Below are positions 31,701-45,300 of a stretch of 64,000 nucleotides of DNA, in pieces. The stretch is from NCBI RefSeq assembly GCF_037975245.1, contig NC_092582.1, positions 9,077,501 through 9,141,500 of the forward strand. Direction: 5' to 3'. The notes beneath the pieces were generated by a model that worked only from the letters and a program-made list of their open reading frames with translations, made no database searches and was not told the origin of the DNA. How positions within the stretch are numbered: the stretch's first letter is position 1; each line of letters begins with the position of its first letter. Both the position numbers and the translations under genes were made by a program. This DNA is from Apostichopus japonicus (lineage: Eukaryota; Echinodermata; Holothuroidea; Aspidochirotida; Stichopodidae).

Positions 31701-34700
31701 TTTCGCTTTCTTTAGAAATAGAAAAGAAAATAACATTTCGTCACATACAGTAGGAATCATATATGCTTCCAATGTTTAAAACTGTAACGTTCAAGACATA
31801 TTGATATTTATGACAGTTCAGATTTTAGTTTCTGGACTAGATTGTATAGCAAAGGGACACAAAATATCTGAACTGTTTGTGTAGCAGACAGACACAAGAG
31901 ATTGTGGACTGACTTGTGAAGCAGACAGAAACAAAGGATCTGGACTACAGTAGCTTGTGTATCAGACCGACAAATATCTGGACTAGTGTGTGTAGTAGAC
32001 AGATGCAAAAATATCTGGAGTAGCTTGTGTAACAGACAGACAATATCTGGACCAGCGTGTGTAGTAGACATGCAAAATATCTGAACTAGCTTGTGTAACA
32101 GACAGACAAAACACCTCAAGTATAAAATACCAAAATATCTGAACTTTTTGTGTAGCAGACAGACACAAGAGATGTGGACTGACTTGTGTAGTAGACAGAA
32201 ACAAAATATCTGGACCAGCTTGTGTAACAGACAGACAAATATCTAGTGTGTGTAGTAGACAGATGCAAAATATCTGGACTATAGCTTTTGTAACAGACAG
32301 ACAAATATATGGACTAGCTTGTGTAGTACACAGAAAAATATCTAGACTAGCAAGTGTAGTAGACAGAAACAAAACATCTGGACTAGCTTGTGCAACAGAC
32401 AGACAAATATCTGGACTAGTGTGTGTAGTAGACAGATGCAAAATATCTGGACTAGCTTGTGTAACAGACAGACAAATATATGGACTAGCTTGTGTAACAG
32501 AAATACAAATATCTGGACTAGCTTGTGTTACAGACAGACAAATATCTGGACTAGCTTGTCTAGCAGACAGACATGAGATAAAAGTTGGCTCCTCAAAATG
32601 AATTGTAAAATCTTGAGCATATTGAAGCCTCTAGTGTTATATCTTTAGCATACTGAAGCCTCTGGTGTTATATCTTTAGCATATTGAAGCCACTAGTGCC
32701 ACTAGTGTGTGTATATCTTTTAAGCATATTGAAGCCTCTAGTGTTATATCTTTAGCATATTGAAGCTTCTGGTGTTATATCTTTAGCATATTGAAGCCAC
32801 TAGTGCCACTAGTGTGTGTATATCTTTTAAGCATATTGAAGCCTCTAGTGTTATATCTTTAGCATATTGAAGCCTCTGGTGTTATATCTTTAGCATATTG
32901 AAGCCACTAGTGCCACTAGTGTGTGTATATCTTTTAAGCATATTGAAGCCTCTAGTGTTATATCTTTAGCATATTGAAGCCTCTGGTGTTATATCTTTAG
33001 CATATTGAAGCCTCTGGTGTTATATCTTTAGCATATTGAAGCCAATAGTGCCACTAGTGTGTGTATATCTTTTAAGCATATTGAAGCCTCTAGTGTTATA
33101 TCTTTAGCATATTGAAGCTTCTGGTGTTATATCTTGAGCATATTGAAGCTTCTGGTGTTATATCTTGAGCATATTGAAGCCTCTGGTGTTATATCTTTAG
33201 CATATTGAAGCCTCTGGTGTTATATCTTTAGCATATTGAAGCCTCTGGTGTTATATCTTTAGCATATTGAAGCCTCTGGTGTTATATCTTTAGCATATTG
33301 AAGCCTCTGGTGTTATATCTTTAGCATATTGAAGCCTCTAGTGGTATATCTTTTAAGCATATTGAAGCCTCTGGTGTTATATCTGAAGTATTTCTTCCAT
33401 TTCTCTTCCACTTGCTAGTACATGACTCATGCTGGTAACGTATTTGAAGCAGCAGACAGAGATAAGGATGGCCAATTGAGCAGACATGAATACCTGTGCG
33501 TACATAACCCATCCAACTCTCAAGAAACAGAGGTCAGTAGAGGTCATATTCGCCAGAATTACACGCTGCCAGTCGATACATATAGAGTACAATAAATATG
33601 AAATTAGTTTCTTTTTCGACATTGCGCAAATTACTGCTGAGGACGTTATAGCGTTGTTGCCTGCCAGTCAGATCAAGTGTAGCGTATTTGTGCCGGGAAT
33701 ATTTCATCCAGTAACTCATTGCAATAGGCTACATGACAAATGAACAATTTGCTATTTGATTGCAAAGATGTACAACAGTTTTTGTGTGCAGTGACAGTAT
33801 TATTGTTAAGGGACAAAGTTCAAAGCTTTCAAACGTTGCAACACAAAATATGAACACTTAATAATTCCCCGTCGTGTTTCCTTATTCTAAACTCTTCTGT
33901 CGTTTTCAGTATTTGATTGATCGGACTTAAATAAATAGAAGCTAATCTTCTATTCTTAGTATATTGTGACGTTCATATTGTTGTCTGTAGATGATTTGTT
34001 CATTTGGGATCTCAAATAATCATTTCAAAGTTGTTTACTCCAGAACAGAAAATAATAATAGTTTGATAAGACTAATTCAGAACTTATGGAGGCCAAAAAA
34101 TAACTAATTATATCCCATGTGATAGTTTATTAACCATAATTTGAGGGTGGAGGGGGAGGGAGTGAAGGAGGGGGTTGGAGGGGGGGGAGGAGGGGGAAGG
34201 AGGGCAGTTGAGTAGGAGGATACTTACTACATACTTACTATTTTTGATACTTACTATATTTATTATTTAAGTCATGCTTCAGTTGTCCTAAATACCTTCC
34301 TATAAATACACCAATTACTGGCTACAACTACAGTATACAATTCCGTCATTTGTTGTTCATGTTTTACAGAAAGTCGAATTGGAATACATCATTGGAGTGA
34401 TGGATCTTGATAAAGATGGCGCTATTTCCTTTTTGGAATGGTTGTCTGAAGGTGACGAAGAGGCTGACTTTGGTATGTTTATCGGGAATCCATCATCCCA
34501 AGAAAACTTAAAGTTTGCTGAAAATTTCAAGCCTGAATATTGAGATCAAGAAAAACAGTATTTCAGTGACCAGATGTTGGCAAAATGCCAGACGAAATGC
34601 TTTTACTAGACGATACTCAATAGCACTCATAGTTCTCATCTGCACATTTGCCCAAAGAATACTTTAAAGAGTTACCATGTTACTTGCTCCGTGCCCTCAA

Positions 34701-35802
34701 TCTACCAACCTCTCATGCCCTTAGTCTACCGCCCTCTCATGCCCTCAATCTACCGCCCTCTCATGCTCTCAATCTACCATCCTCTAGGTACTGAATGGGA
34801 TGCTAAGAGCCAAATTTAACAGTCTAAATGGAAACTTTTCTACTCCATGGTCCTCCAATTTCTGGAGACATTTATTGAATTTCCTGAATAACCCCTGTAA
34901 CATTGTTCAACATGTACATGGTATCTTTACCTCAAGCAGTTTTATGTACCTTTTATGAACAGATCTCGAGGATCCAGAAGAGAAGCAATTTCTCGACGAA
35001 GAGAGGCTCATCTTTGAAGAAGAGGTAGATCACAACAGGGACGGTTATGCCAGAGGCTTTCAGGAATTAGTCAACGTTATCCGTCCTCAGTACCATTTTG
35101 AAGCAAAGGATGAGGTTGGTACTGTTTATTCATTGTCAAAGGGAATCCACATGAGGGTGTGTGTGGAAGGGGTGGGGGAGGGGTGTGCATTTGTGTGTTA
35201 CTTTGCTTCTGCAACAATAACTCTAAAATTATATGGTGAATGAACTTCATACTTATGACATTTAGTATCGGGTACAAGAAGACTCATTTTCTGAGGTAAA
35301 GGGTCATTTGAGGTCCACAGATTTCAAAGCCTGAAAATTTTGCAATTACCATAACTCTAAGGAGTACAGCTTGGATCAACTTCATACTTGTTATGCCAAT
35401 CCACCATATTTATAGTACAAGGACCTTGTGCGCGCAATTTACATTAAATGTTCCTGTATCAAAATGACAAGGAATCACTAAGCATGCGGGCAAGACACAA
35501 CCTGTCATTCTTTGCCAAGTTCGTTTTTTCTCCGTATAACGCCAAAGCTTTCTTTATTGTGACTTTCCCAGTATGTTTTAATTAAAATACTTTTATCCAT
35601 CTTCTTTGTTTCTTTGATATAACTGGGCTTCTTCTTCCTCTTTTTTTTCAATCTTTTTGGACAGGCCGAGCATTTAATCGAGTTGGCAGATGCCGATACA
35701 AATGATGAGCTCACATATCAGGAGATACTGGACAGACTTGACCTGTTTGCAGGCAGCATAGAATCTCACAAGGGCGTATTCCACCACGAGGACGAACTAT
35801 GA
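28797..35802 (+). CDS. CREC-family EF-hand protein (calumenin/reticulocalbin-like), complete
   Basis: Low-affinity Ca2+-binding protein of the ER/secretory lumen. Seven coding exons join in frame: 28797-28964, 29866-29971, 31495-31670, 33419-33532, 34370-34472, 34963-35114, 35665-35802; 318 aa, against about 315-317 for calumenin and reticulocalbin-2. Residues 1-20 are a signal peptide (MINRITVLCITALFAHSLGA). The DH.AFLG segment after it is typical of the family. Six EF-hand loops start at D82, D118, D163, D200, D245 and D282. Loops 1, 3 and 4 look canonical; loops 2 and 6 lack the central Gly, and loop 5 has Gln instead of Glu at position 12. The C-terminus HHEDEL resembles HDEL-type ER retention. 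The upstream in-frame ATG at 28743 lies inside the acceptor tract, so 28797 is the start. Donors of exons 3 and 6 are weak (GTTGGT). Whether it is orthologous to RCN2, RCN1 or calumenin is unresolved. Confidence 0.92.
31811..32580. repeat. minisatellite A in CREC intron 3, ~33-bp unit
   Basis: About 20 variable copies of agcttgtgtaacagacagac plus aaatatctggact. Open frames through it (e.g. NIWTSLCNRQT repeats) are artefacts of the period being a multiple of three. Confidence 0.9.
32605..33385. repeat. minisatellite B in CREC intron 3, 31-bp unit with higher-order structure
   Basis: Unit attgaagcctctggtgttat plus atctttagcat. A longer variant (gccactagtgccactagtgt then gtgtatatcttttaagcat) recurs periodically on the left side. 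The array ends only about 33 bp before the exon 4 acceptor at 33418. Confidence 0.92.
34143..34206 (+). repeat. G-rich tract, potential G-quadruplex
   Basis: At least eight G-runs of three or more on the transcribed-sense strand within ~65 bp of CREC intron 4. Confidence 0.7.
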
Positions 35803-36500
35803 TGAAGCCGAAGAATACCGGAAAATCGCACGATAGGCTGCATCGAAGAGAAAATATCTGTTATCGGGCAATATTGGTAAATGGATAATGAGAGGGTATA
35901 CTTTGCTGGTTTTTTAACTTCTTATATATTTATGACAATCAGGCAATGGAAATAACAAGATCAATTTGAGCTTTCTAGAATAGATAATATTAGCACAAAA
36001 ATAAAGAAAAGACTCACGCCATTTCGGGTATGTTTTCATCCATCACTCTTCTTGTAAAGAAATCTCTCCGATACGGTACGATATTGAAGGATTTCAAAAC
36101 ATTCATTTCTGTAGCATGTTGTATTATGATAAAATATTGTCTTTCATGATTTTTATATTTATTGTTACCTTGTGCAAAAATAAAGAGATCGGGTTTAGCA
36201 TCTATGGTATTCTGTAACTTCATCTTCTCAATCATTTAAAATATAATAATCGATTGGGTTTTTTTTTCTTTCTTTTTTTGCTTTCTTCTTTGAACTGTAG
36301 AGAGAGATTGTGAGCATGATGTGTTGACCAGTTTCTTTATATTACTACATGCTAGTATATATGCTATTAGAGTAGTATGTAAGTGCTGAATGGGAAAAAA
36401 ACTTTGAAAAAGTTGCATTTGTTTTTATATCTTGACGTACCGGTCAAGTAGGGAAACCTAAAAGTTCATTACCATACCAAGCTTTGCATCACAATAAAGC
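35803..36500 (+). other. probable 3' UTR of the CREC gene
   Basis: Follows the TGA at 35800-35802. AATAAA hexamers at 36000-36005, 36179-36184 and 36493-36498 are candidate polyadenylation signals. Confidence 0.5.
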
Positions 36501-37134
36501 TACCATTTTATAAAAATACTTTAGTGTGAAAACATTTACTAGATTCTATGTATAGAATATTAATATTGGTAGAAATTTTTTCTAAATAGCAGCAGCAGGA
36601 TGTCTTAAAGCCATATCCATATATTGAGGCCAAGTACTGTAAAACCAAAACAAACAAAATGATTTTGAAGGTGGGCAGTTCTAATTAGATACGAAAGTTC
36701 TATGAAGCAATTTTGTGATGGTGATTTGAGGATCTATGCAATCAAATTGATGATTTCAAGTATACAGCTGATGGGTTCCACGATACTATTCTTCTTTAGT
36801 ACCGATGACATTCCTTCCAAATTGCTCCAAATTTTCTTCCACCTATTGTCAGTTTATTTTCCCTTCCAATCATTTTTCTCTTTCTTTTTTGCTGAAAGTT
36901 ACATTTTAAGTATATATTTTGGTTACTACTTGGAAATTTTGTGTGAGAAATATAAATGTTTGTACAGTGATAACTTGTACATTGTCTTTATTTATTTATT
37001 TTTTGGTATGTAGAAATGATAATCAAAAATAATAATAATAATCAGCAGATAGTTCTACAATGCTTAAACGACCACAAATGTAGGAGAAACCCACAAGGGC
37101 TTATGGATTACAACTTACACGTCGGGTGGTTTCC

Positions 37135-37309
37135 ATGGCTGTATGTATTGACTGTACACTATAGTGTCTCATTACCGACGGTAGCAAGCTGTGTGTGTAT
37201 TTTTTGGGATTGATGGTGGTGTCTAACACTTCTGTTACACCTCATTCGAAACTAGGTCAGATTACCTGCATCCGACCTTTCTTTTTGCGCGAGTCTTCAC
37301 ACCCTTTAA
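37135..37309. mobile_element. TTAA-type MITE, copy 3, truncated
   Basis: Inverted relative to copies 1-2. Retains the gcgcgagtcttcacacccttt-like terminus ending in TTAA (37306-37309); the other half is absent. Confidence 0.7.
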
Positions 37310-38077
37310 ACACAACGTTATTTGATTCATAGCAACAGTCAGTAGATAGAAGTATATAGAAGTCATCTGACTGTTTGTAAGATTACAGCAGCTCTCACAC
37401 TCTTCATACATGTATGAACAGAACATTTATTGTCTGTTTTGATGTATCGCAGCCACAACATGTCCCTTGTATTCAGCTTCCTGGTGTCAAGTCAGATGTT
37501 TCTGCAGTAGAAGGATATTTCAGATGATAAATTTAATGTTGGTATGAAGAGTAACAGAGAAATATAATGTAATAGTGCGGTTGAGTTTCATTCAGTTTTT
37601 GACAAGCAGGTTTCAAGATATGTTCAGTCAACAACTTTACGTTTGGAACCAAAATTGGAAAAAAAAAACGAGTGATGTCATAAATGGACAAGTATGATGT
37701 TTCATTTTTCATCAGAAAGTGAATTTTCTACTTAGAAAGTTACATTCACCAGAGAACAACAAAATCATCTTGATTGGTTGATCAATAATTCATCTAATCG
37801 AAGCTGAAACTGTACCAATTGAAGTTCAGAGCAATAACATGAAAAACAAAGAGTCAAATATATTTGTCATTGTGATATCATGACATCAGACCTGCTTACT
37901 TAAAGTTCACTTTGGTAACAAGTATATAACTTACAAATGAATATTTCTTAATTTACACCTAGATGCTTAGATCGAGGTCCTTTTCTCATTAAGCTCAAAT
38001 AAATTTACCTCTTAAACTACTCCTTTCAATGATATCACAATTTGGGATGGTCATACCAAACTCCAGAAGGGCTTAGT

Positions 38078-38449
38078 CAGGGGTGGGCAACCGTTTTGAA
38101 TGAATGGGCCAGATATAAGGAGTGAAAAATTGACTGGGCTGCACCTAACCGACGGCCTGTTGTTGATTTCAAACGTTTGATTCAGAGGACTTTCAAGCAA
38201 TAGGTGTGTGTACTTAATCTGTATTCACAAAACATAATGTCAATACAGTTGACAATTAATGGGGATAATAGGCCTACCTATAACAGCACCATTAGTGTCG
38301 ATAAATGATAAATTCTAAACAGCTGGCTCGTTTTTGTGATGATGTAAAATAGATTGATTTTTTTTCTTTTTCTTGAGACATCTCACGGGCCGCAAAAAAC
38401 CCACTAGCGGGCCGCATGTGGCCGCGGGCCGTAGGTTGCCCACCCCTTG
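38078..38449. mobile_element. hAT-type non-autonomous element
   Basis: Termini CAGGGGTGGGCAACC and (reversed) CAAGGGGTGGGCAACC, typical hAT ends. Flanks ggcttagt and gcttcgca are at best an imperfect 8-bp duplication. The interior has gggccgc strings near the right end. Confidence 0.75.
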
Positions 38450-38710
38450 GCTTCGCACTAATATCAAATTACCTTTCATAGAGGCTGAGATTATAAATGT
38501 CCACAATGCACTTAACCAAACTTTTGTAAAGGTAATCTGTGCTATTATTAGGCTTTCTACATTGTATTACCTTTATATCCTCCTGTGACCTGATCCCCCT
38601 TGCCCCCCCTCTCCCCCACCCTGCCATATAATAATACCAGTCCCTAGATCTATTGGCTTTAGCATACTAGAGGAGGTAGGACAGTCAACCCAATCTGCCA
38701 TGGGTTTTAT

Positions 38711-39071
38711 TTAAAGGCATTGAAGACTCGCCCAATACCACATGCAGCGCTCTGTAAAAGTTAACTTTCTGTTGCTTGCAAGTGAAGTTTTCTTCTTGTC
38801 GCTACAAAATGCAGACAGTAATGAAACGTGATCCCTTGTTATCTTTTATCTAAACCTGAGATGTACATCGCTACTATGTACAGTGCTGTGGGTATTGACC
38901 GTAGCTGTATGTATTGACTGTACACTATAGTGTCTATATAATTACGGACGGTAGCAAGCTGTGTTTTTCTGGGATCGATGGCGTTGTCTAACACTGTTAC
39001 ACCTCATTCGAAACTAGGTCAGATTACCGACATGAGACGTTTCTTTGTGGGCGAGTCTTCACACCCTTTAA
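38711..39071. mobile_element. TTAA-type MITE, copy 4
   Basis: TTAA at both ends, termini ttaaaggcattgaagactcg and (reversed) ttaaagggtgtgaagactcg; inverted relative to copies 1-2. Confidence 0.8.
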
Positions 39072-42000
39072 GGAGGGATGTGGGGGGGGGGGGATAAGGC
39101 TCTTCATGTTAAGTATTAATTCTGCACAATTAGCAAACAGGAACTTTTTTTATCTCATTATTTGTAACGCAAACTCAGCCCAGTTAAAATATGGAGTTAT
39201 GTACCTTGTTATGAGATTTTATTATGTAGAACATCTTCAACAGTTTCAAAACATTAAGATGCAGACTCCAAAGAATACACAAAAAGAATGGTTATTTCTT
39301 CATTTTATTTCCTTTTTTAATAGAAAATCACTAGATTTTCTATTTTGGTGAGTGTACCTTCAACCCAATCATGATGAAAATTTGTGACCAAACAAGAAAC
39401 CATATATATATATTCTTATATTCAACAAAAGAGATACAATTGTAATAATTATTCTTCGGACATTAAATGATAAAATATTTGCTCCATCAAAGAGAAATCA
39501 TCTCGAGCTATCATACAACTGGAAAAGTATAATCGATTTAACGTGTGTCTTAGTTTAGCTTAGTTTAGTAGAATAAAAGGATCAGGAGGGACACTCAAGT
39601 TCCCATCAAGGACCCTAAAGGTGTCTTGCCTTTATGCTCTATTACATTAAAGGATATCATCTTGCAATAACTGGAAGGTGGTTCAGCAAGAATGGCAATT
39701 TTTATAGCCATTTCTGTCACCAGATAGTTATTGCATTTTACTAGGAATATCAATTCAAAGATATATATGTATATATTCAACCAACGTGAACTTGAAGTTG
39801 CAAAGAAATGAAATATACCGTCTGAGCAAGGTTTGAATTGAGGATTTGAGAGGGGCACGGAAACCACTTTAAGGGTTGGTTGTAAATTGCTTTGGATTCT
39901 AATTTACATGACAGGACACCACAACCAATATTTCAGCTATCAAAATGGTATCAGGGAATAATAATAACGTTAAAAATGGCATCAAGGCACTCTTTCCAAA
40001 GTTTGAGATTACTCATACAGAATAGACAGAAAAGAAGAATTAATGAGATCCCTCCTGAATCAGTAATCTAGATCTTTCCGTTTTCCAAAGATACAATTGA
40101 CGCAAACATCATGAAGAGTTTCCGAAACGTTTGAGACCTCGTTTAAATTGATGACGGAGTTAAATTATCATTATGAGGGCATGGCAGTTGTTGCCAGTGG
40201 TAACGGACGATTTTGAAGAGCATAACAGCAAGGGGTAGGTGCACTTTCGTTTAGTTGAAGCCCTGCAACTGATGTATCCCGACATTAAATTTTGGGTCAT
40301 AGTTATTAGTGGTTAAATTGGTAGGGTTGCATGCCATAAGCAAGCTTTCAAGAAATTGAAAATATACCACTTTTCAACATGCCATAAGCCTTTTGCTAGT
40401 CTAAGAAAGGGGTTTTTGAGATGGACGTTTAGAAACAGGAATGTAATTGGAATTATTTAAGATATGTGCCAGATTCTTGCAGATTTCTCAAACACATTAA
40501 CTGCCAGTGACATACTCAGTGACAGCTGTATGTTATAACCCTTAAATATATACAAAAATGCATTTCAAAATCTTATCGAAAAAGTTGAAACATTGTAAGT
40601 GAATGATACATAAATATATGCAAAACAGAGCTCTGAGACTCTTATTTCTATGATCAGTATTAGCATTTCTGTGCTATGCTTAACACATTAACAGCTGCTA
40701 TTTACATAAACTAAAAACTGACTTGATAGTTGAAAACAATACCATTGAAATCTTATGACTTCTAATCTTAAATATTTCTAATAATATGAGGGTGGCAGCA
40801 CTCTTGGATTCAGCCTCTCTAGAAAGATATTTCATATCATTTGCAGGGGGGAAAAATGAATGCTTACAGACAATGTTCTGAAAATATGTTGTGATAAAGC
40901 AGTTAAATTATATTAAATACTACATACTTCAAACGAAGTTACATAACACTGTACATGTACTAACACACAATTCTGTATACAACCCATCAACCTGTTTATG
41001 TTTCATAAATCCTCCATTTCAAATGTTAAATTTTGGGTGCAACATATTGAGCATGTGGACACAGACTTGTCATAGTTTTTTGACCGGCTGACATGTTAGG
41101 TAAGGTTGTTTTTGTAGTAAATTGACCGTTTTAGAATCTACAGTCTAAACTTCCTGCAACTATTATGGACAATTTCTTTGCAGCTGGTGGCTTCAATATT
41201 ACCGCAGGTGCTTTTGCAGTACAATGCTGCATACAGGACATCTGTCCTTTAAGTTTGGAAGTCTATTCTAAGACAAAAATATCAGCAAGATGTTTAAGCC
41301 TGCTGAGATGACAAGTTTGAAATTTAAGAAACAGCTGGCAGTATTCTCCTTGGTAATGTAGTGGAGAAAAAGGTACTGCCAACTTTTTTTTCAATTAAAT
41401 ATCCCAATTTTTATGGAAAACTATGTAATACATGAACACTGATTGTGCTAAATGAAATTGTTGCAAAAGATAACTATGTACTTAGTAAAAAATATTGTTT
41501 TGACACCAACAGATATTGTAGTAAGAAGGCACTTTACATTACAGTCGAGTTGAGTCGAATCGTTACCAGTGATTCTCCGGATAGGCTTGAGTGACTGTAA
41601 CATCTCCATGAGGAAAAAGTAAACAAACTTGTTGGATCCATTTTATTCTGAAGATATCTAGTGACTTGAGTCGTGAGTCATCATTAACACTGTCTATCCC
41701 ATGGTGACCAAAGTTTGGGTTCCACTGTCAGTTCTACCAGTAATTTACCAGTTTTATCTTTCTCAATCTGGTAAGTTTGTGTCTACTGCTGTGGTGGTTG
41801 GTTCATCTTTACTGAACATTACAGAACTTAGGATCACCTGTTACTGTGTTAGGCTAGCAGATGGCTTGAATTCTAAACAGCTGGCTACCTGTTATACAGG
41901 ATACAAATTTACAAAATAAGCTTTGAAAAAAGGAAACCATGACAACTGACACGATTTTACGGATCACTGTCAACTCGCTGTTAACATTCCTGAAGGAGAT

Positions 42001-42326
42001 GGCATTCACAATAAAACATGACTATTAAAATATAAGTATTAATATTTTATACTTTATCCTCTGAATAAATGAAAATTTCTATAAAAAAATCCAAAGCTGC
42101 TGTAAAATGTACACAATACATACTTTTAGGTTGTGACAATGAAGATTTGGTACAGCTGGTAGTACTAGAGAGTTATACCGTTTGTAAATGGAATCAACTA
42201 TAAATATCAAACCAAAAACAAAACTCCATCACCTTTCATATACTGTATTGCATGTAAAAAATGAAATAGAAAAGAGATAAAAAACAGGTTATCTTCGGAG
42301 AGGGAAATGTTGACAGAGAGATGTTT

Positions 42327-45300
42327 TTATTTGTAGCAGGCCACGGAGATGACTTCGTTTCCTTCTTTATCTTGTGATATCTCCACTTTGCCTTCCTCAG
42401 CGGATTTGTCTAGAAAGCACAGACGAGCCGTGGGTGTGTTCTCGCAGGACAGGCCTGGCAGAAACGTGACCACTAACTCTGAGTTGCGCGATAACTCAAA
42501 CTTAGCTTTGAGTATGCCTGCTGCCGAAGATCCACTACTACCTACCGAATGGCTATCGACTTTGCCTTGGTAAAACTTCACCATCTCATCAAAATTTTCC
42601 TTCTTTTGAACCAATTTTGTGATCTGCACTCCTGTACTAGGGGCCCCTGTCTTTATCCCAATCAAGGGCAATGGCAGGTTCTTGTTGACAAAATAATCCG
42701 TATCAAATCCAATCTCGTCTTGTAGCGGGGCTGGTAAGGTTACTTGTTGCCATGGTGACGAGGACAAGACAGTCTTGGTCTCCGCTGCTAGCGGCTGAGC
42801 CTGAGATGCAAATATCAAAGTGATGGCAACAGATGGAATGCTCCCGTTAACAACCTTGGTCATGAATCCTTCCTGAGGTTGAAAGTCCTTAGTTTCCAAG
42901 ACTGTGCAGTGTGTGAAGGCCCCAGAAAAAGAGGAGACCACCCTATTGAGGGCGCCCTGTACATTACTTCCTTCCTCCACTGGTGAAAGAACTTCTAGAA
43001 AGCACTGTGGTGTGTTGATGAAAGATGCTCCTGTATTGAAAAGAGAAGTCAAAGCACTGTCAGAAGCTGGACCTCTGACCCTTTTGTGACTAATGCAAAC
43101 ATGGGTTCCCCAAAACTTCAAATAATAAACTGGAATTATGAAAAACGTTCTTACAATTTGTTCCACTTTACCATAATATAACTGTGTGGAAGGGTTTAGT
43201 CATTGATCTAATACCTATAGTTATGCTGATGTGTACATTAACAAATAATAAACTCCTTCTTTTGGCTGAGCAGGAAATTAATTTTAAGCCAGATGCATGC
43301 AGACCAGACCAAACTGAAGAAGACTGAGAAAGATACAACTCAACTAGGCTTGTGGGACTTATTTTTCAATTATCTGTCATGGCACCATGGTCAAACAATT
43401 GACCCCACTCTTACCACACATATGATGCCGGCACACTGAACAACCATTTGCTTTTAGCAGCAGGAGTTGGTGATAGGCCCAATCAAAATGATTTCCTTTC
43501 ATCAGTTTACATTTGTTGCGACTGAACTATTGCATACCGCCTGACTGTTGCCCACTGCTGCCAATCAGGGAAACCTTTACATGTTGAGTTCTCTCACCGG
43601 CATCAGATGTGATTAAAAAAATATGCTTAATCTTGGGTCAGTCCTAGTCATGAGCAAGTGTTCACGGCCAAACTATGTATGGTTTTCCATCTTACGATGG
43701 TTGCGTTGAGCCAGGTCGCATTCAGTTGGGAGGCGTTCATCCAAAGGTAACAAGAATTTTCGATCAATTTAAAGAAAAGTGAGAATATGTCTTGAGGAAA
43801 CATACCTTTTATTTGTGTCATACCGGAGTCAAACTTTCCTTGTATAAAGCAGTCTCCGAAGGTCTTGTAATGAGCCATGTCCTCGAAACTCAACAATATC
43901 TCCTTACCTCCCCACCTGGTGAATGCAATCAATTTGTAGCACTCGGTTACTGCATGTGCATAGTTAAATACGTAGTAAGTCTTGCATTACGAATGCATTT
44001 AACAACAATGACAATGACAACTGTAAATACTATATTACTTTTACTAATAATAACATTTAAATCTTTCCACTGAAATACAAAGACCAAAAAAGATGTTACA
44101 AAAGGACAATAAAATGAGAGCAAACTTCAGTCGCTTGTCCAAACTAAACGAAGTCTGTTCAAGTTGAGAAGAACTGAGAAAGTTGATTATTCAACATTGG
44201 TTGTGCCAATATACATTCACTTTCTCCAGGGAATAATTTATCCAGTATTGCAGTGCAAGGCTAACAATCTACTTTACCTATCATCGACAGCTTCTACTGA
44301 TTTTGTGATGTCTGACTCTTTTTGTAGTTGTAATTCAAGGGGTAGGTCTTAACTTACTATCAAGTTAGTAGATATTTTTGTTTCTTCTTTTTATAGTTTT
44401 TGTTTGCTAGGATGGGAGCAGGATGGGGAAAACATAAATTTCACACAAATTCTGCTCCATCCAAAGTATGCCAGTAATCATTTTTTCCTATGAAGACAAA
44501 AATAATAAACCATCATTTACTACTTCAGAAATTGCTTGGTACGAGTTAAAGAAGACACATGCTGGTGTCCGTTTTATAGAGTACAGTAATGTAAAAGAGA
44601 AGGTTGCCTTCTACAATTCTCTCTCCTTGAATCTTTCTCTTTGAAACCTTTAAAATATGGACTTCATGAGTTTTTATTGCAGGAATACAAAAGCAGGTAG
44701 GCAAATCTTTATAGTGCATTTACTCATCATTTAGTCGAGTCATATAACCAGTGATCTTCATGAGTGGAGTCAAGTCAGTTACTCGAGCCAAGTCATTGAC
44801 TCAAGCCAAGTCAGTGACTCCAGCCAAGTCAGTGGCTCGAGTCAAGTCAGTGACTCCAGTCAAGTTGATGACTCCAGTCAAGTCAGTGAATCGAGCCAAG
44901 TCGATGACTCCAGCCAAGTCAGTGACTCGAGCCAAGTCGATGACTCCAGCCAAGTCAGTGACTCAAGTCAAGTCTGTGACTCGAGTCAAGTTGATGACTG
45001 CAGTCAAGTCAGTGACTCGAGTCAAGTCAGTGACACAAGTCAAGTTGATGACTCGAGTCAAGTCAGTGTAGTGAATTCAATCTGCTATACACCACTGTTG
45101 CAATCTCAGTCTGCATTACACCACTTTGGTGAACTCAGTCTATTATCATTAAATTATTATTACAGTAGTTTTGCATCTCATTAACAACCTGCTATGCAGG
45201 CAAAAAACAAATTACAAGGCTGACCTCAAAAAGTCACATTTTCCAGCCCCTAGAGTTGCATCAACAGTAGCATGTAAACTCTTGACTTTATCTTCCTTGA

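Larger units (their letters stand above)
36500..42326. other. intergenic region between CREC and FAM124-like genes
   Basis: Apart from the MITEs listed separately, I see no gene. Sequence is AT-rich; ORFs are short and unsupported. Confidence 0.45.

Noticed and set aside
32248-32601. 117-codon ORF and its overlapping partners in minisatellite A
   Set aside because: Produced by a repeat whose period is close to a multiple of three; lies in an intron and has no family resemblance.
32605-33385. 31-bp regularly repeated array looking like CRISPR
   Set aside because: Repeats are contiguous with no unique spacers, in a eukaryotic intron; it is a minisatellite.
44751-45071. 106-codon ORF of six-residue repeats
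   Set aside because: Artefact of the 18-bp minisatellite, opposite to the gene it lies in.
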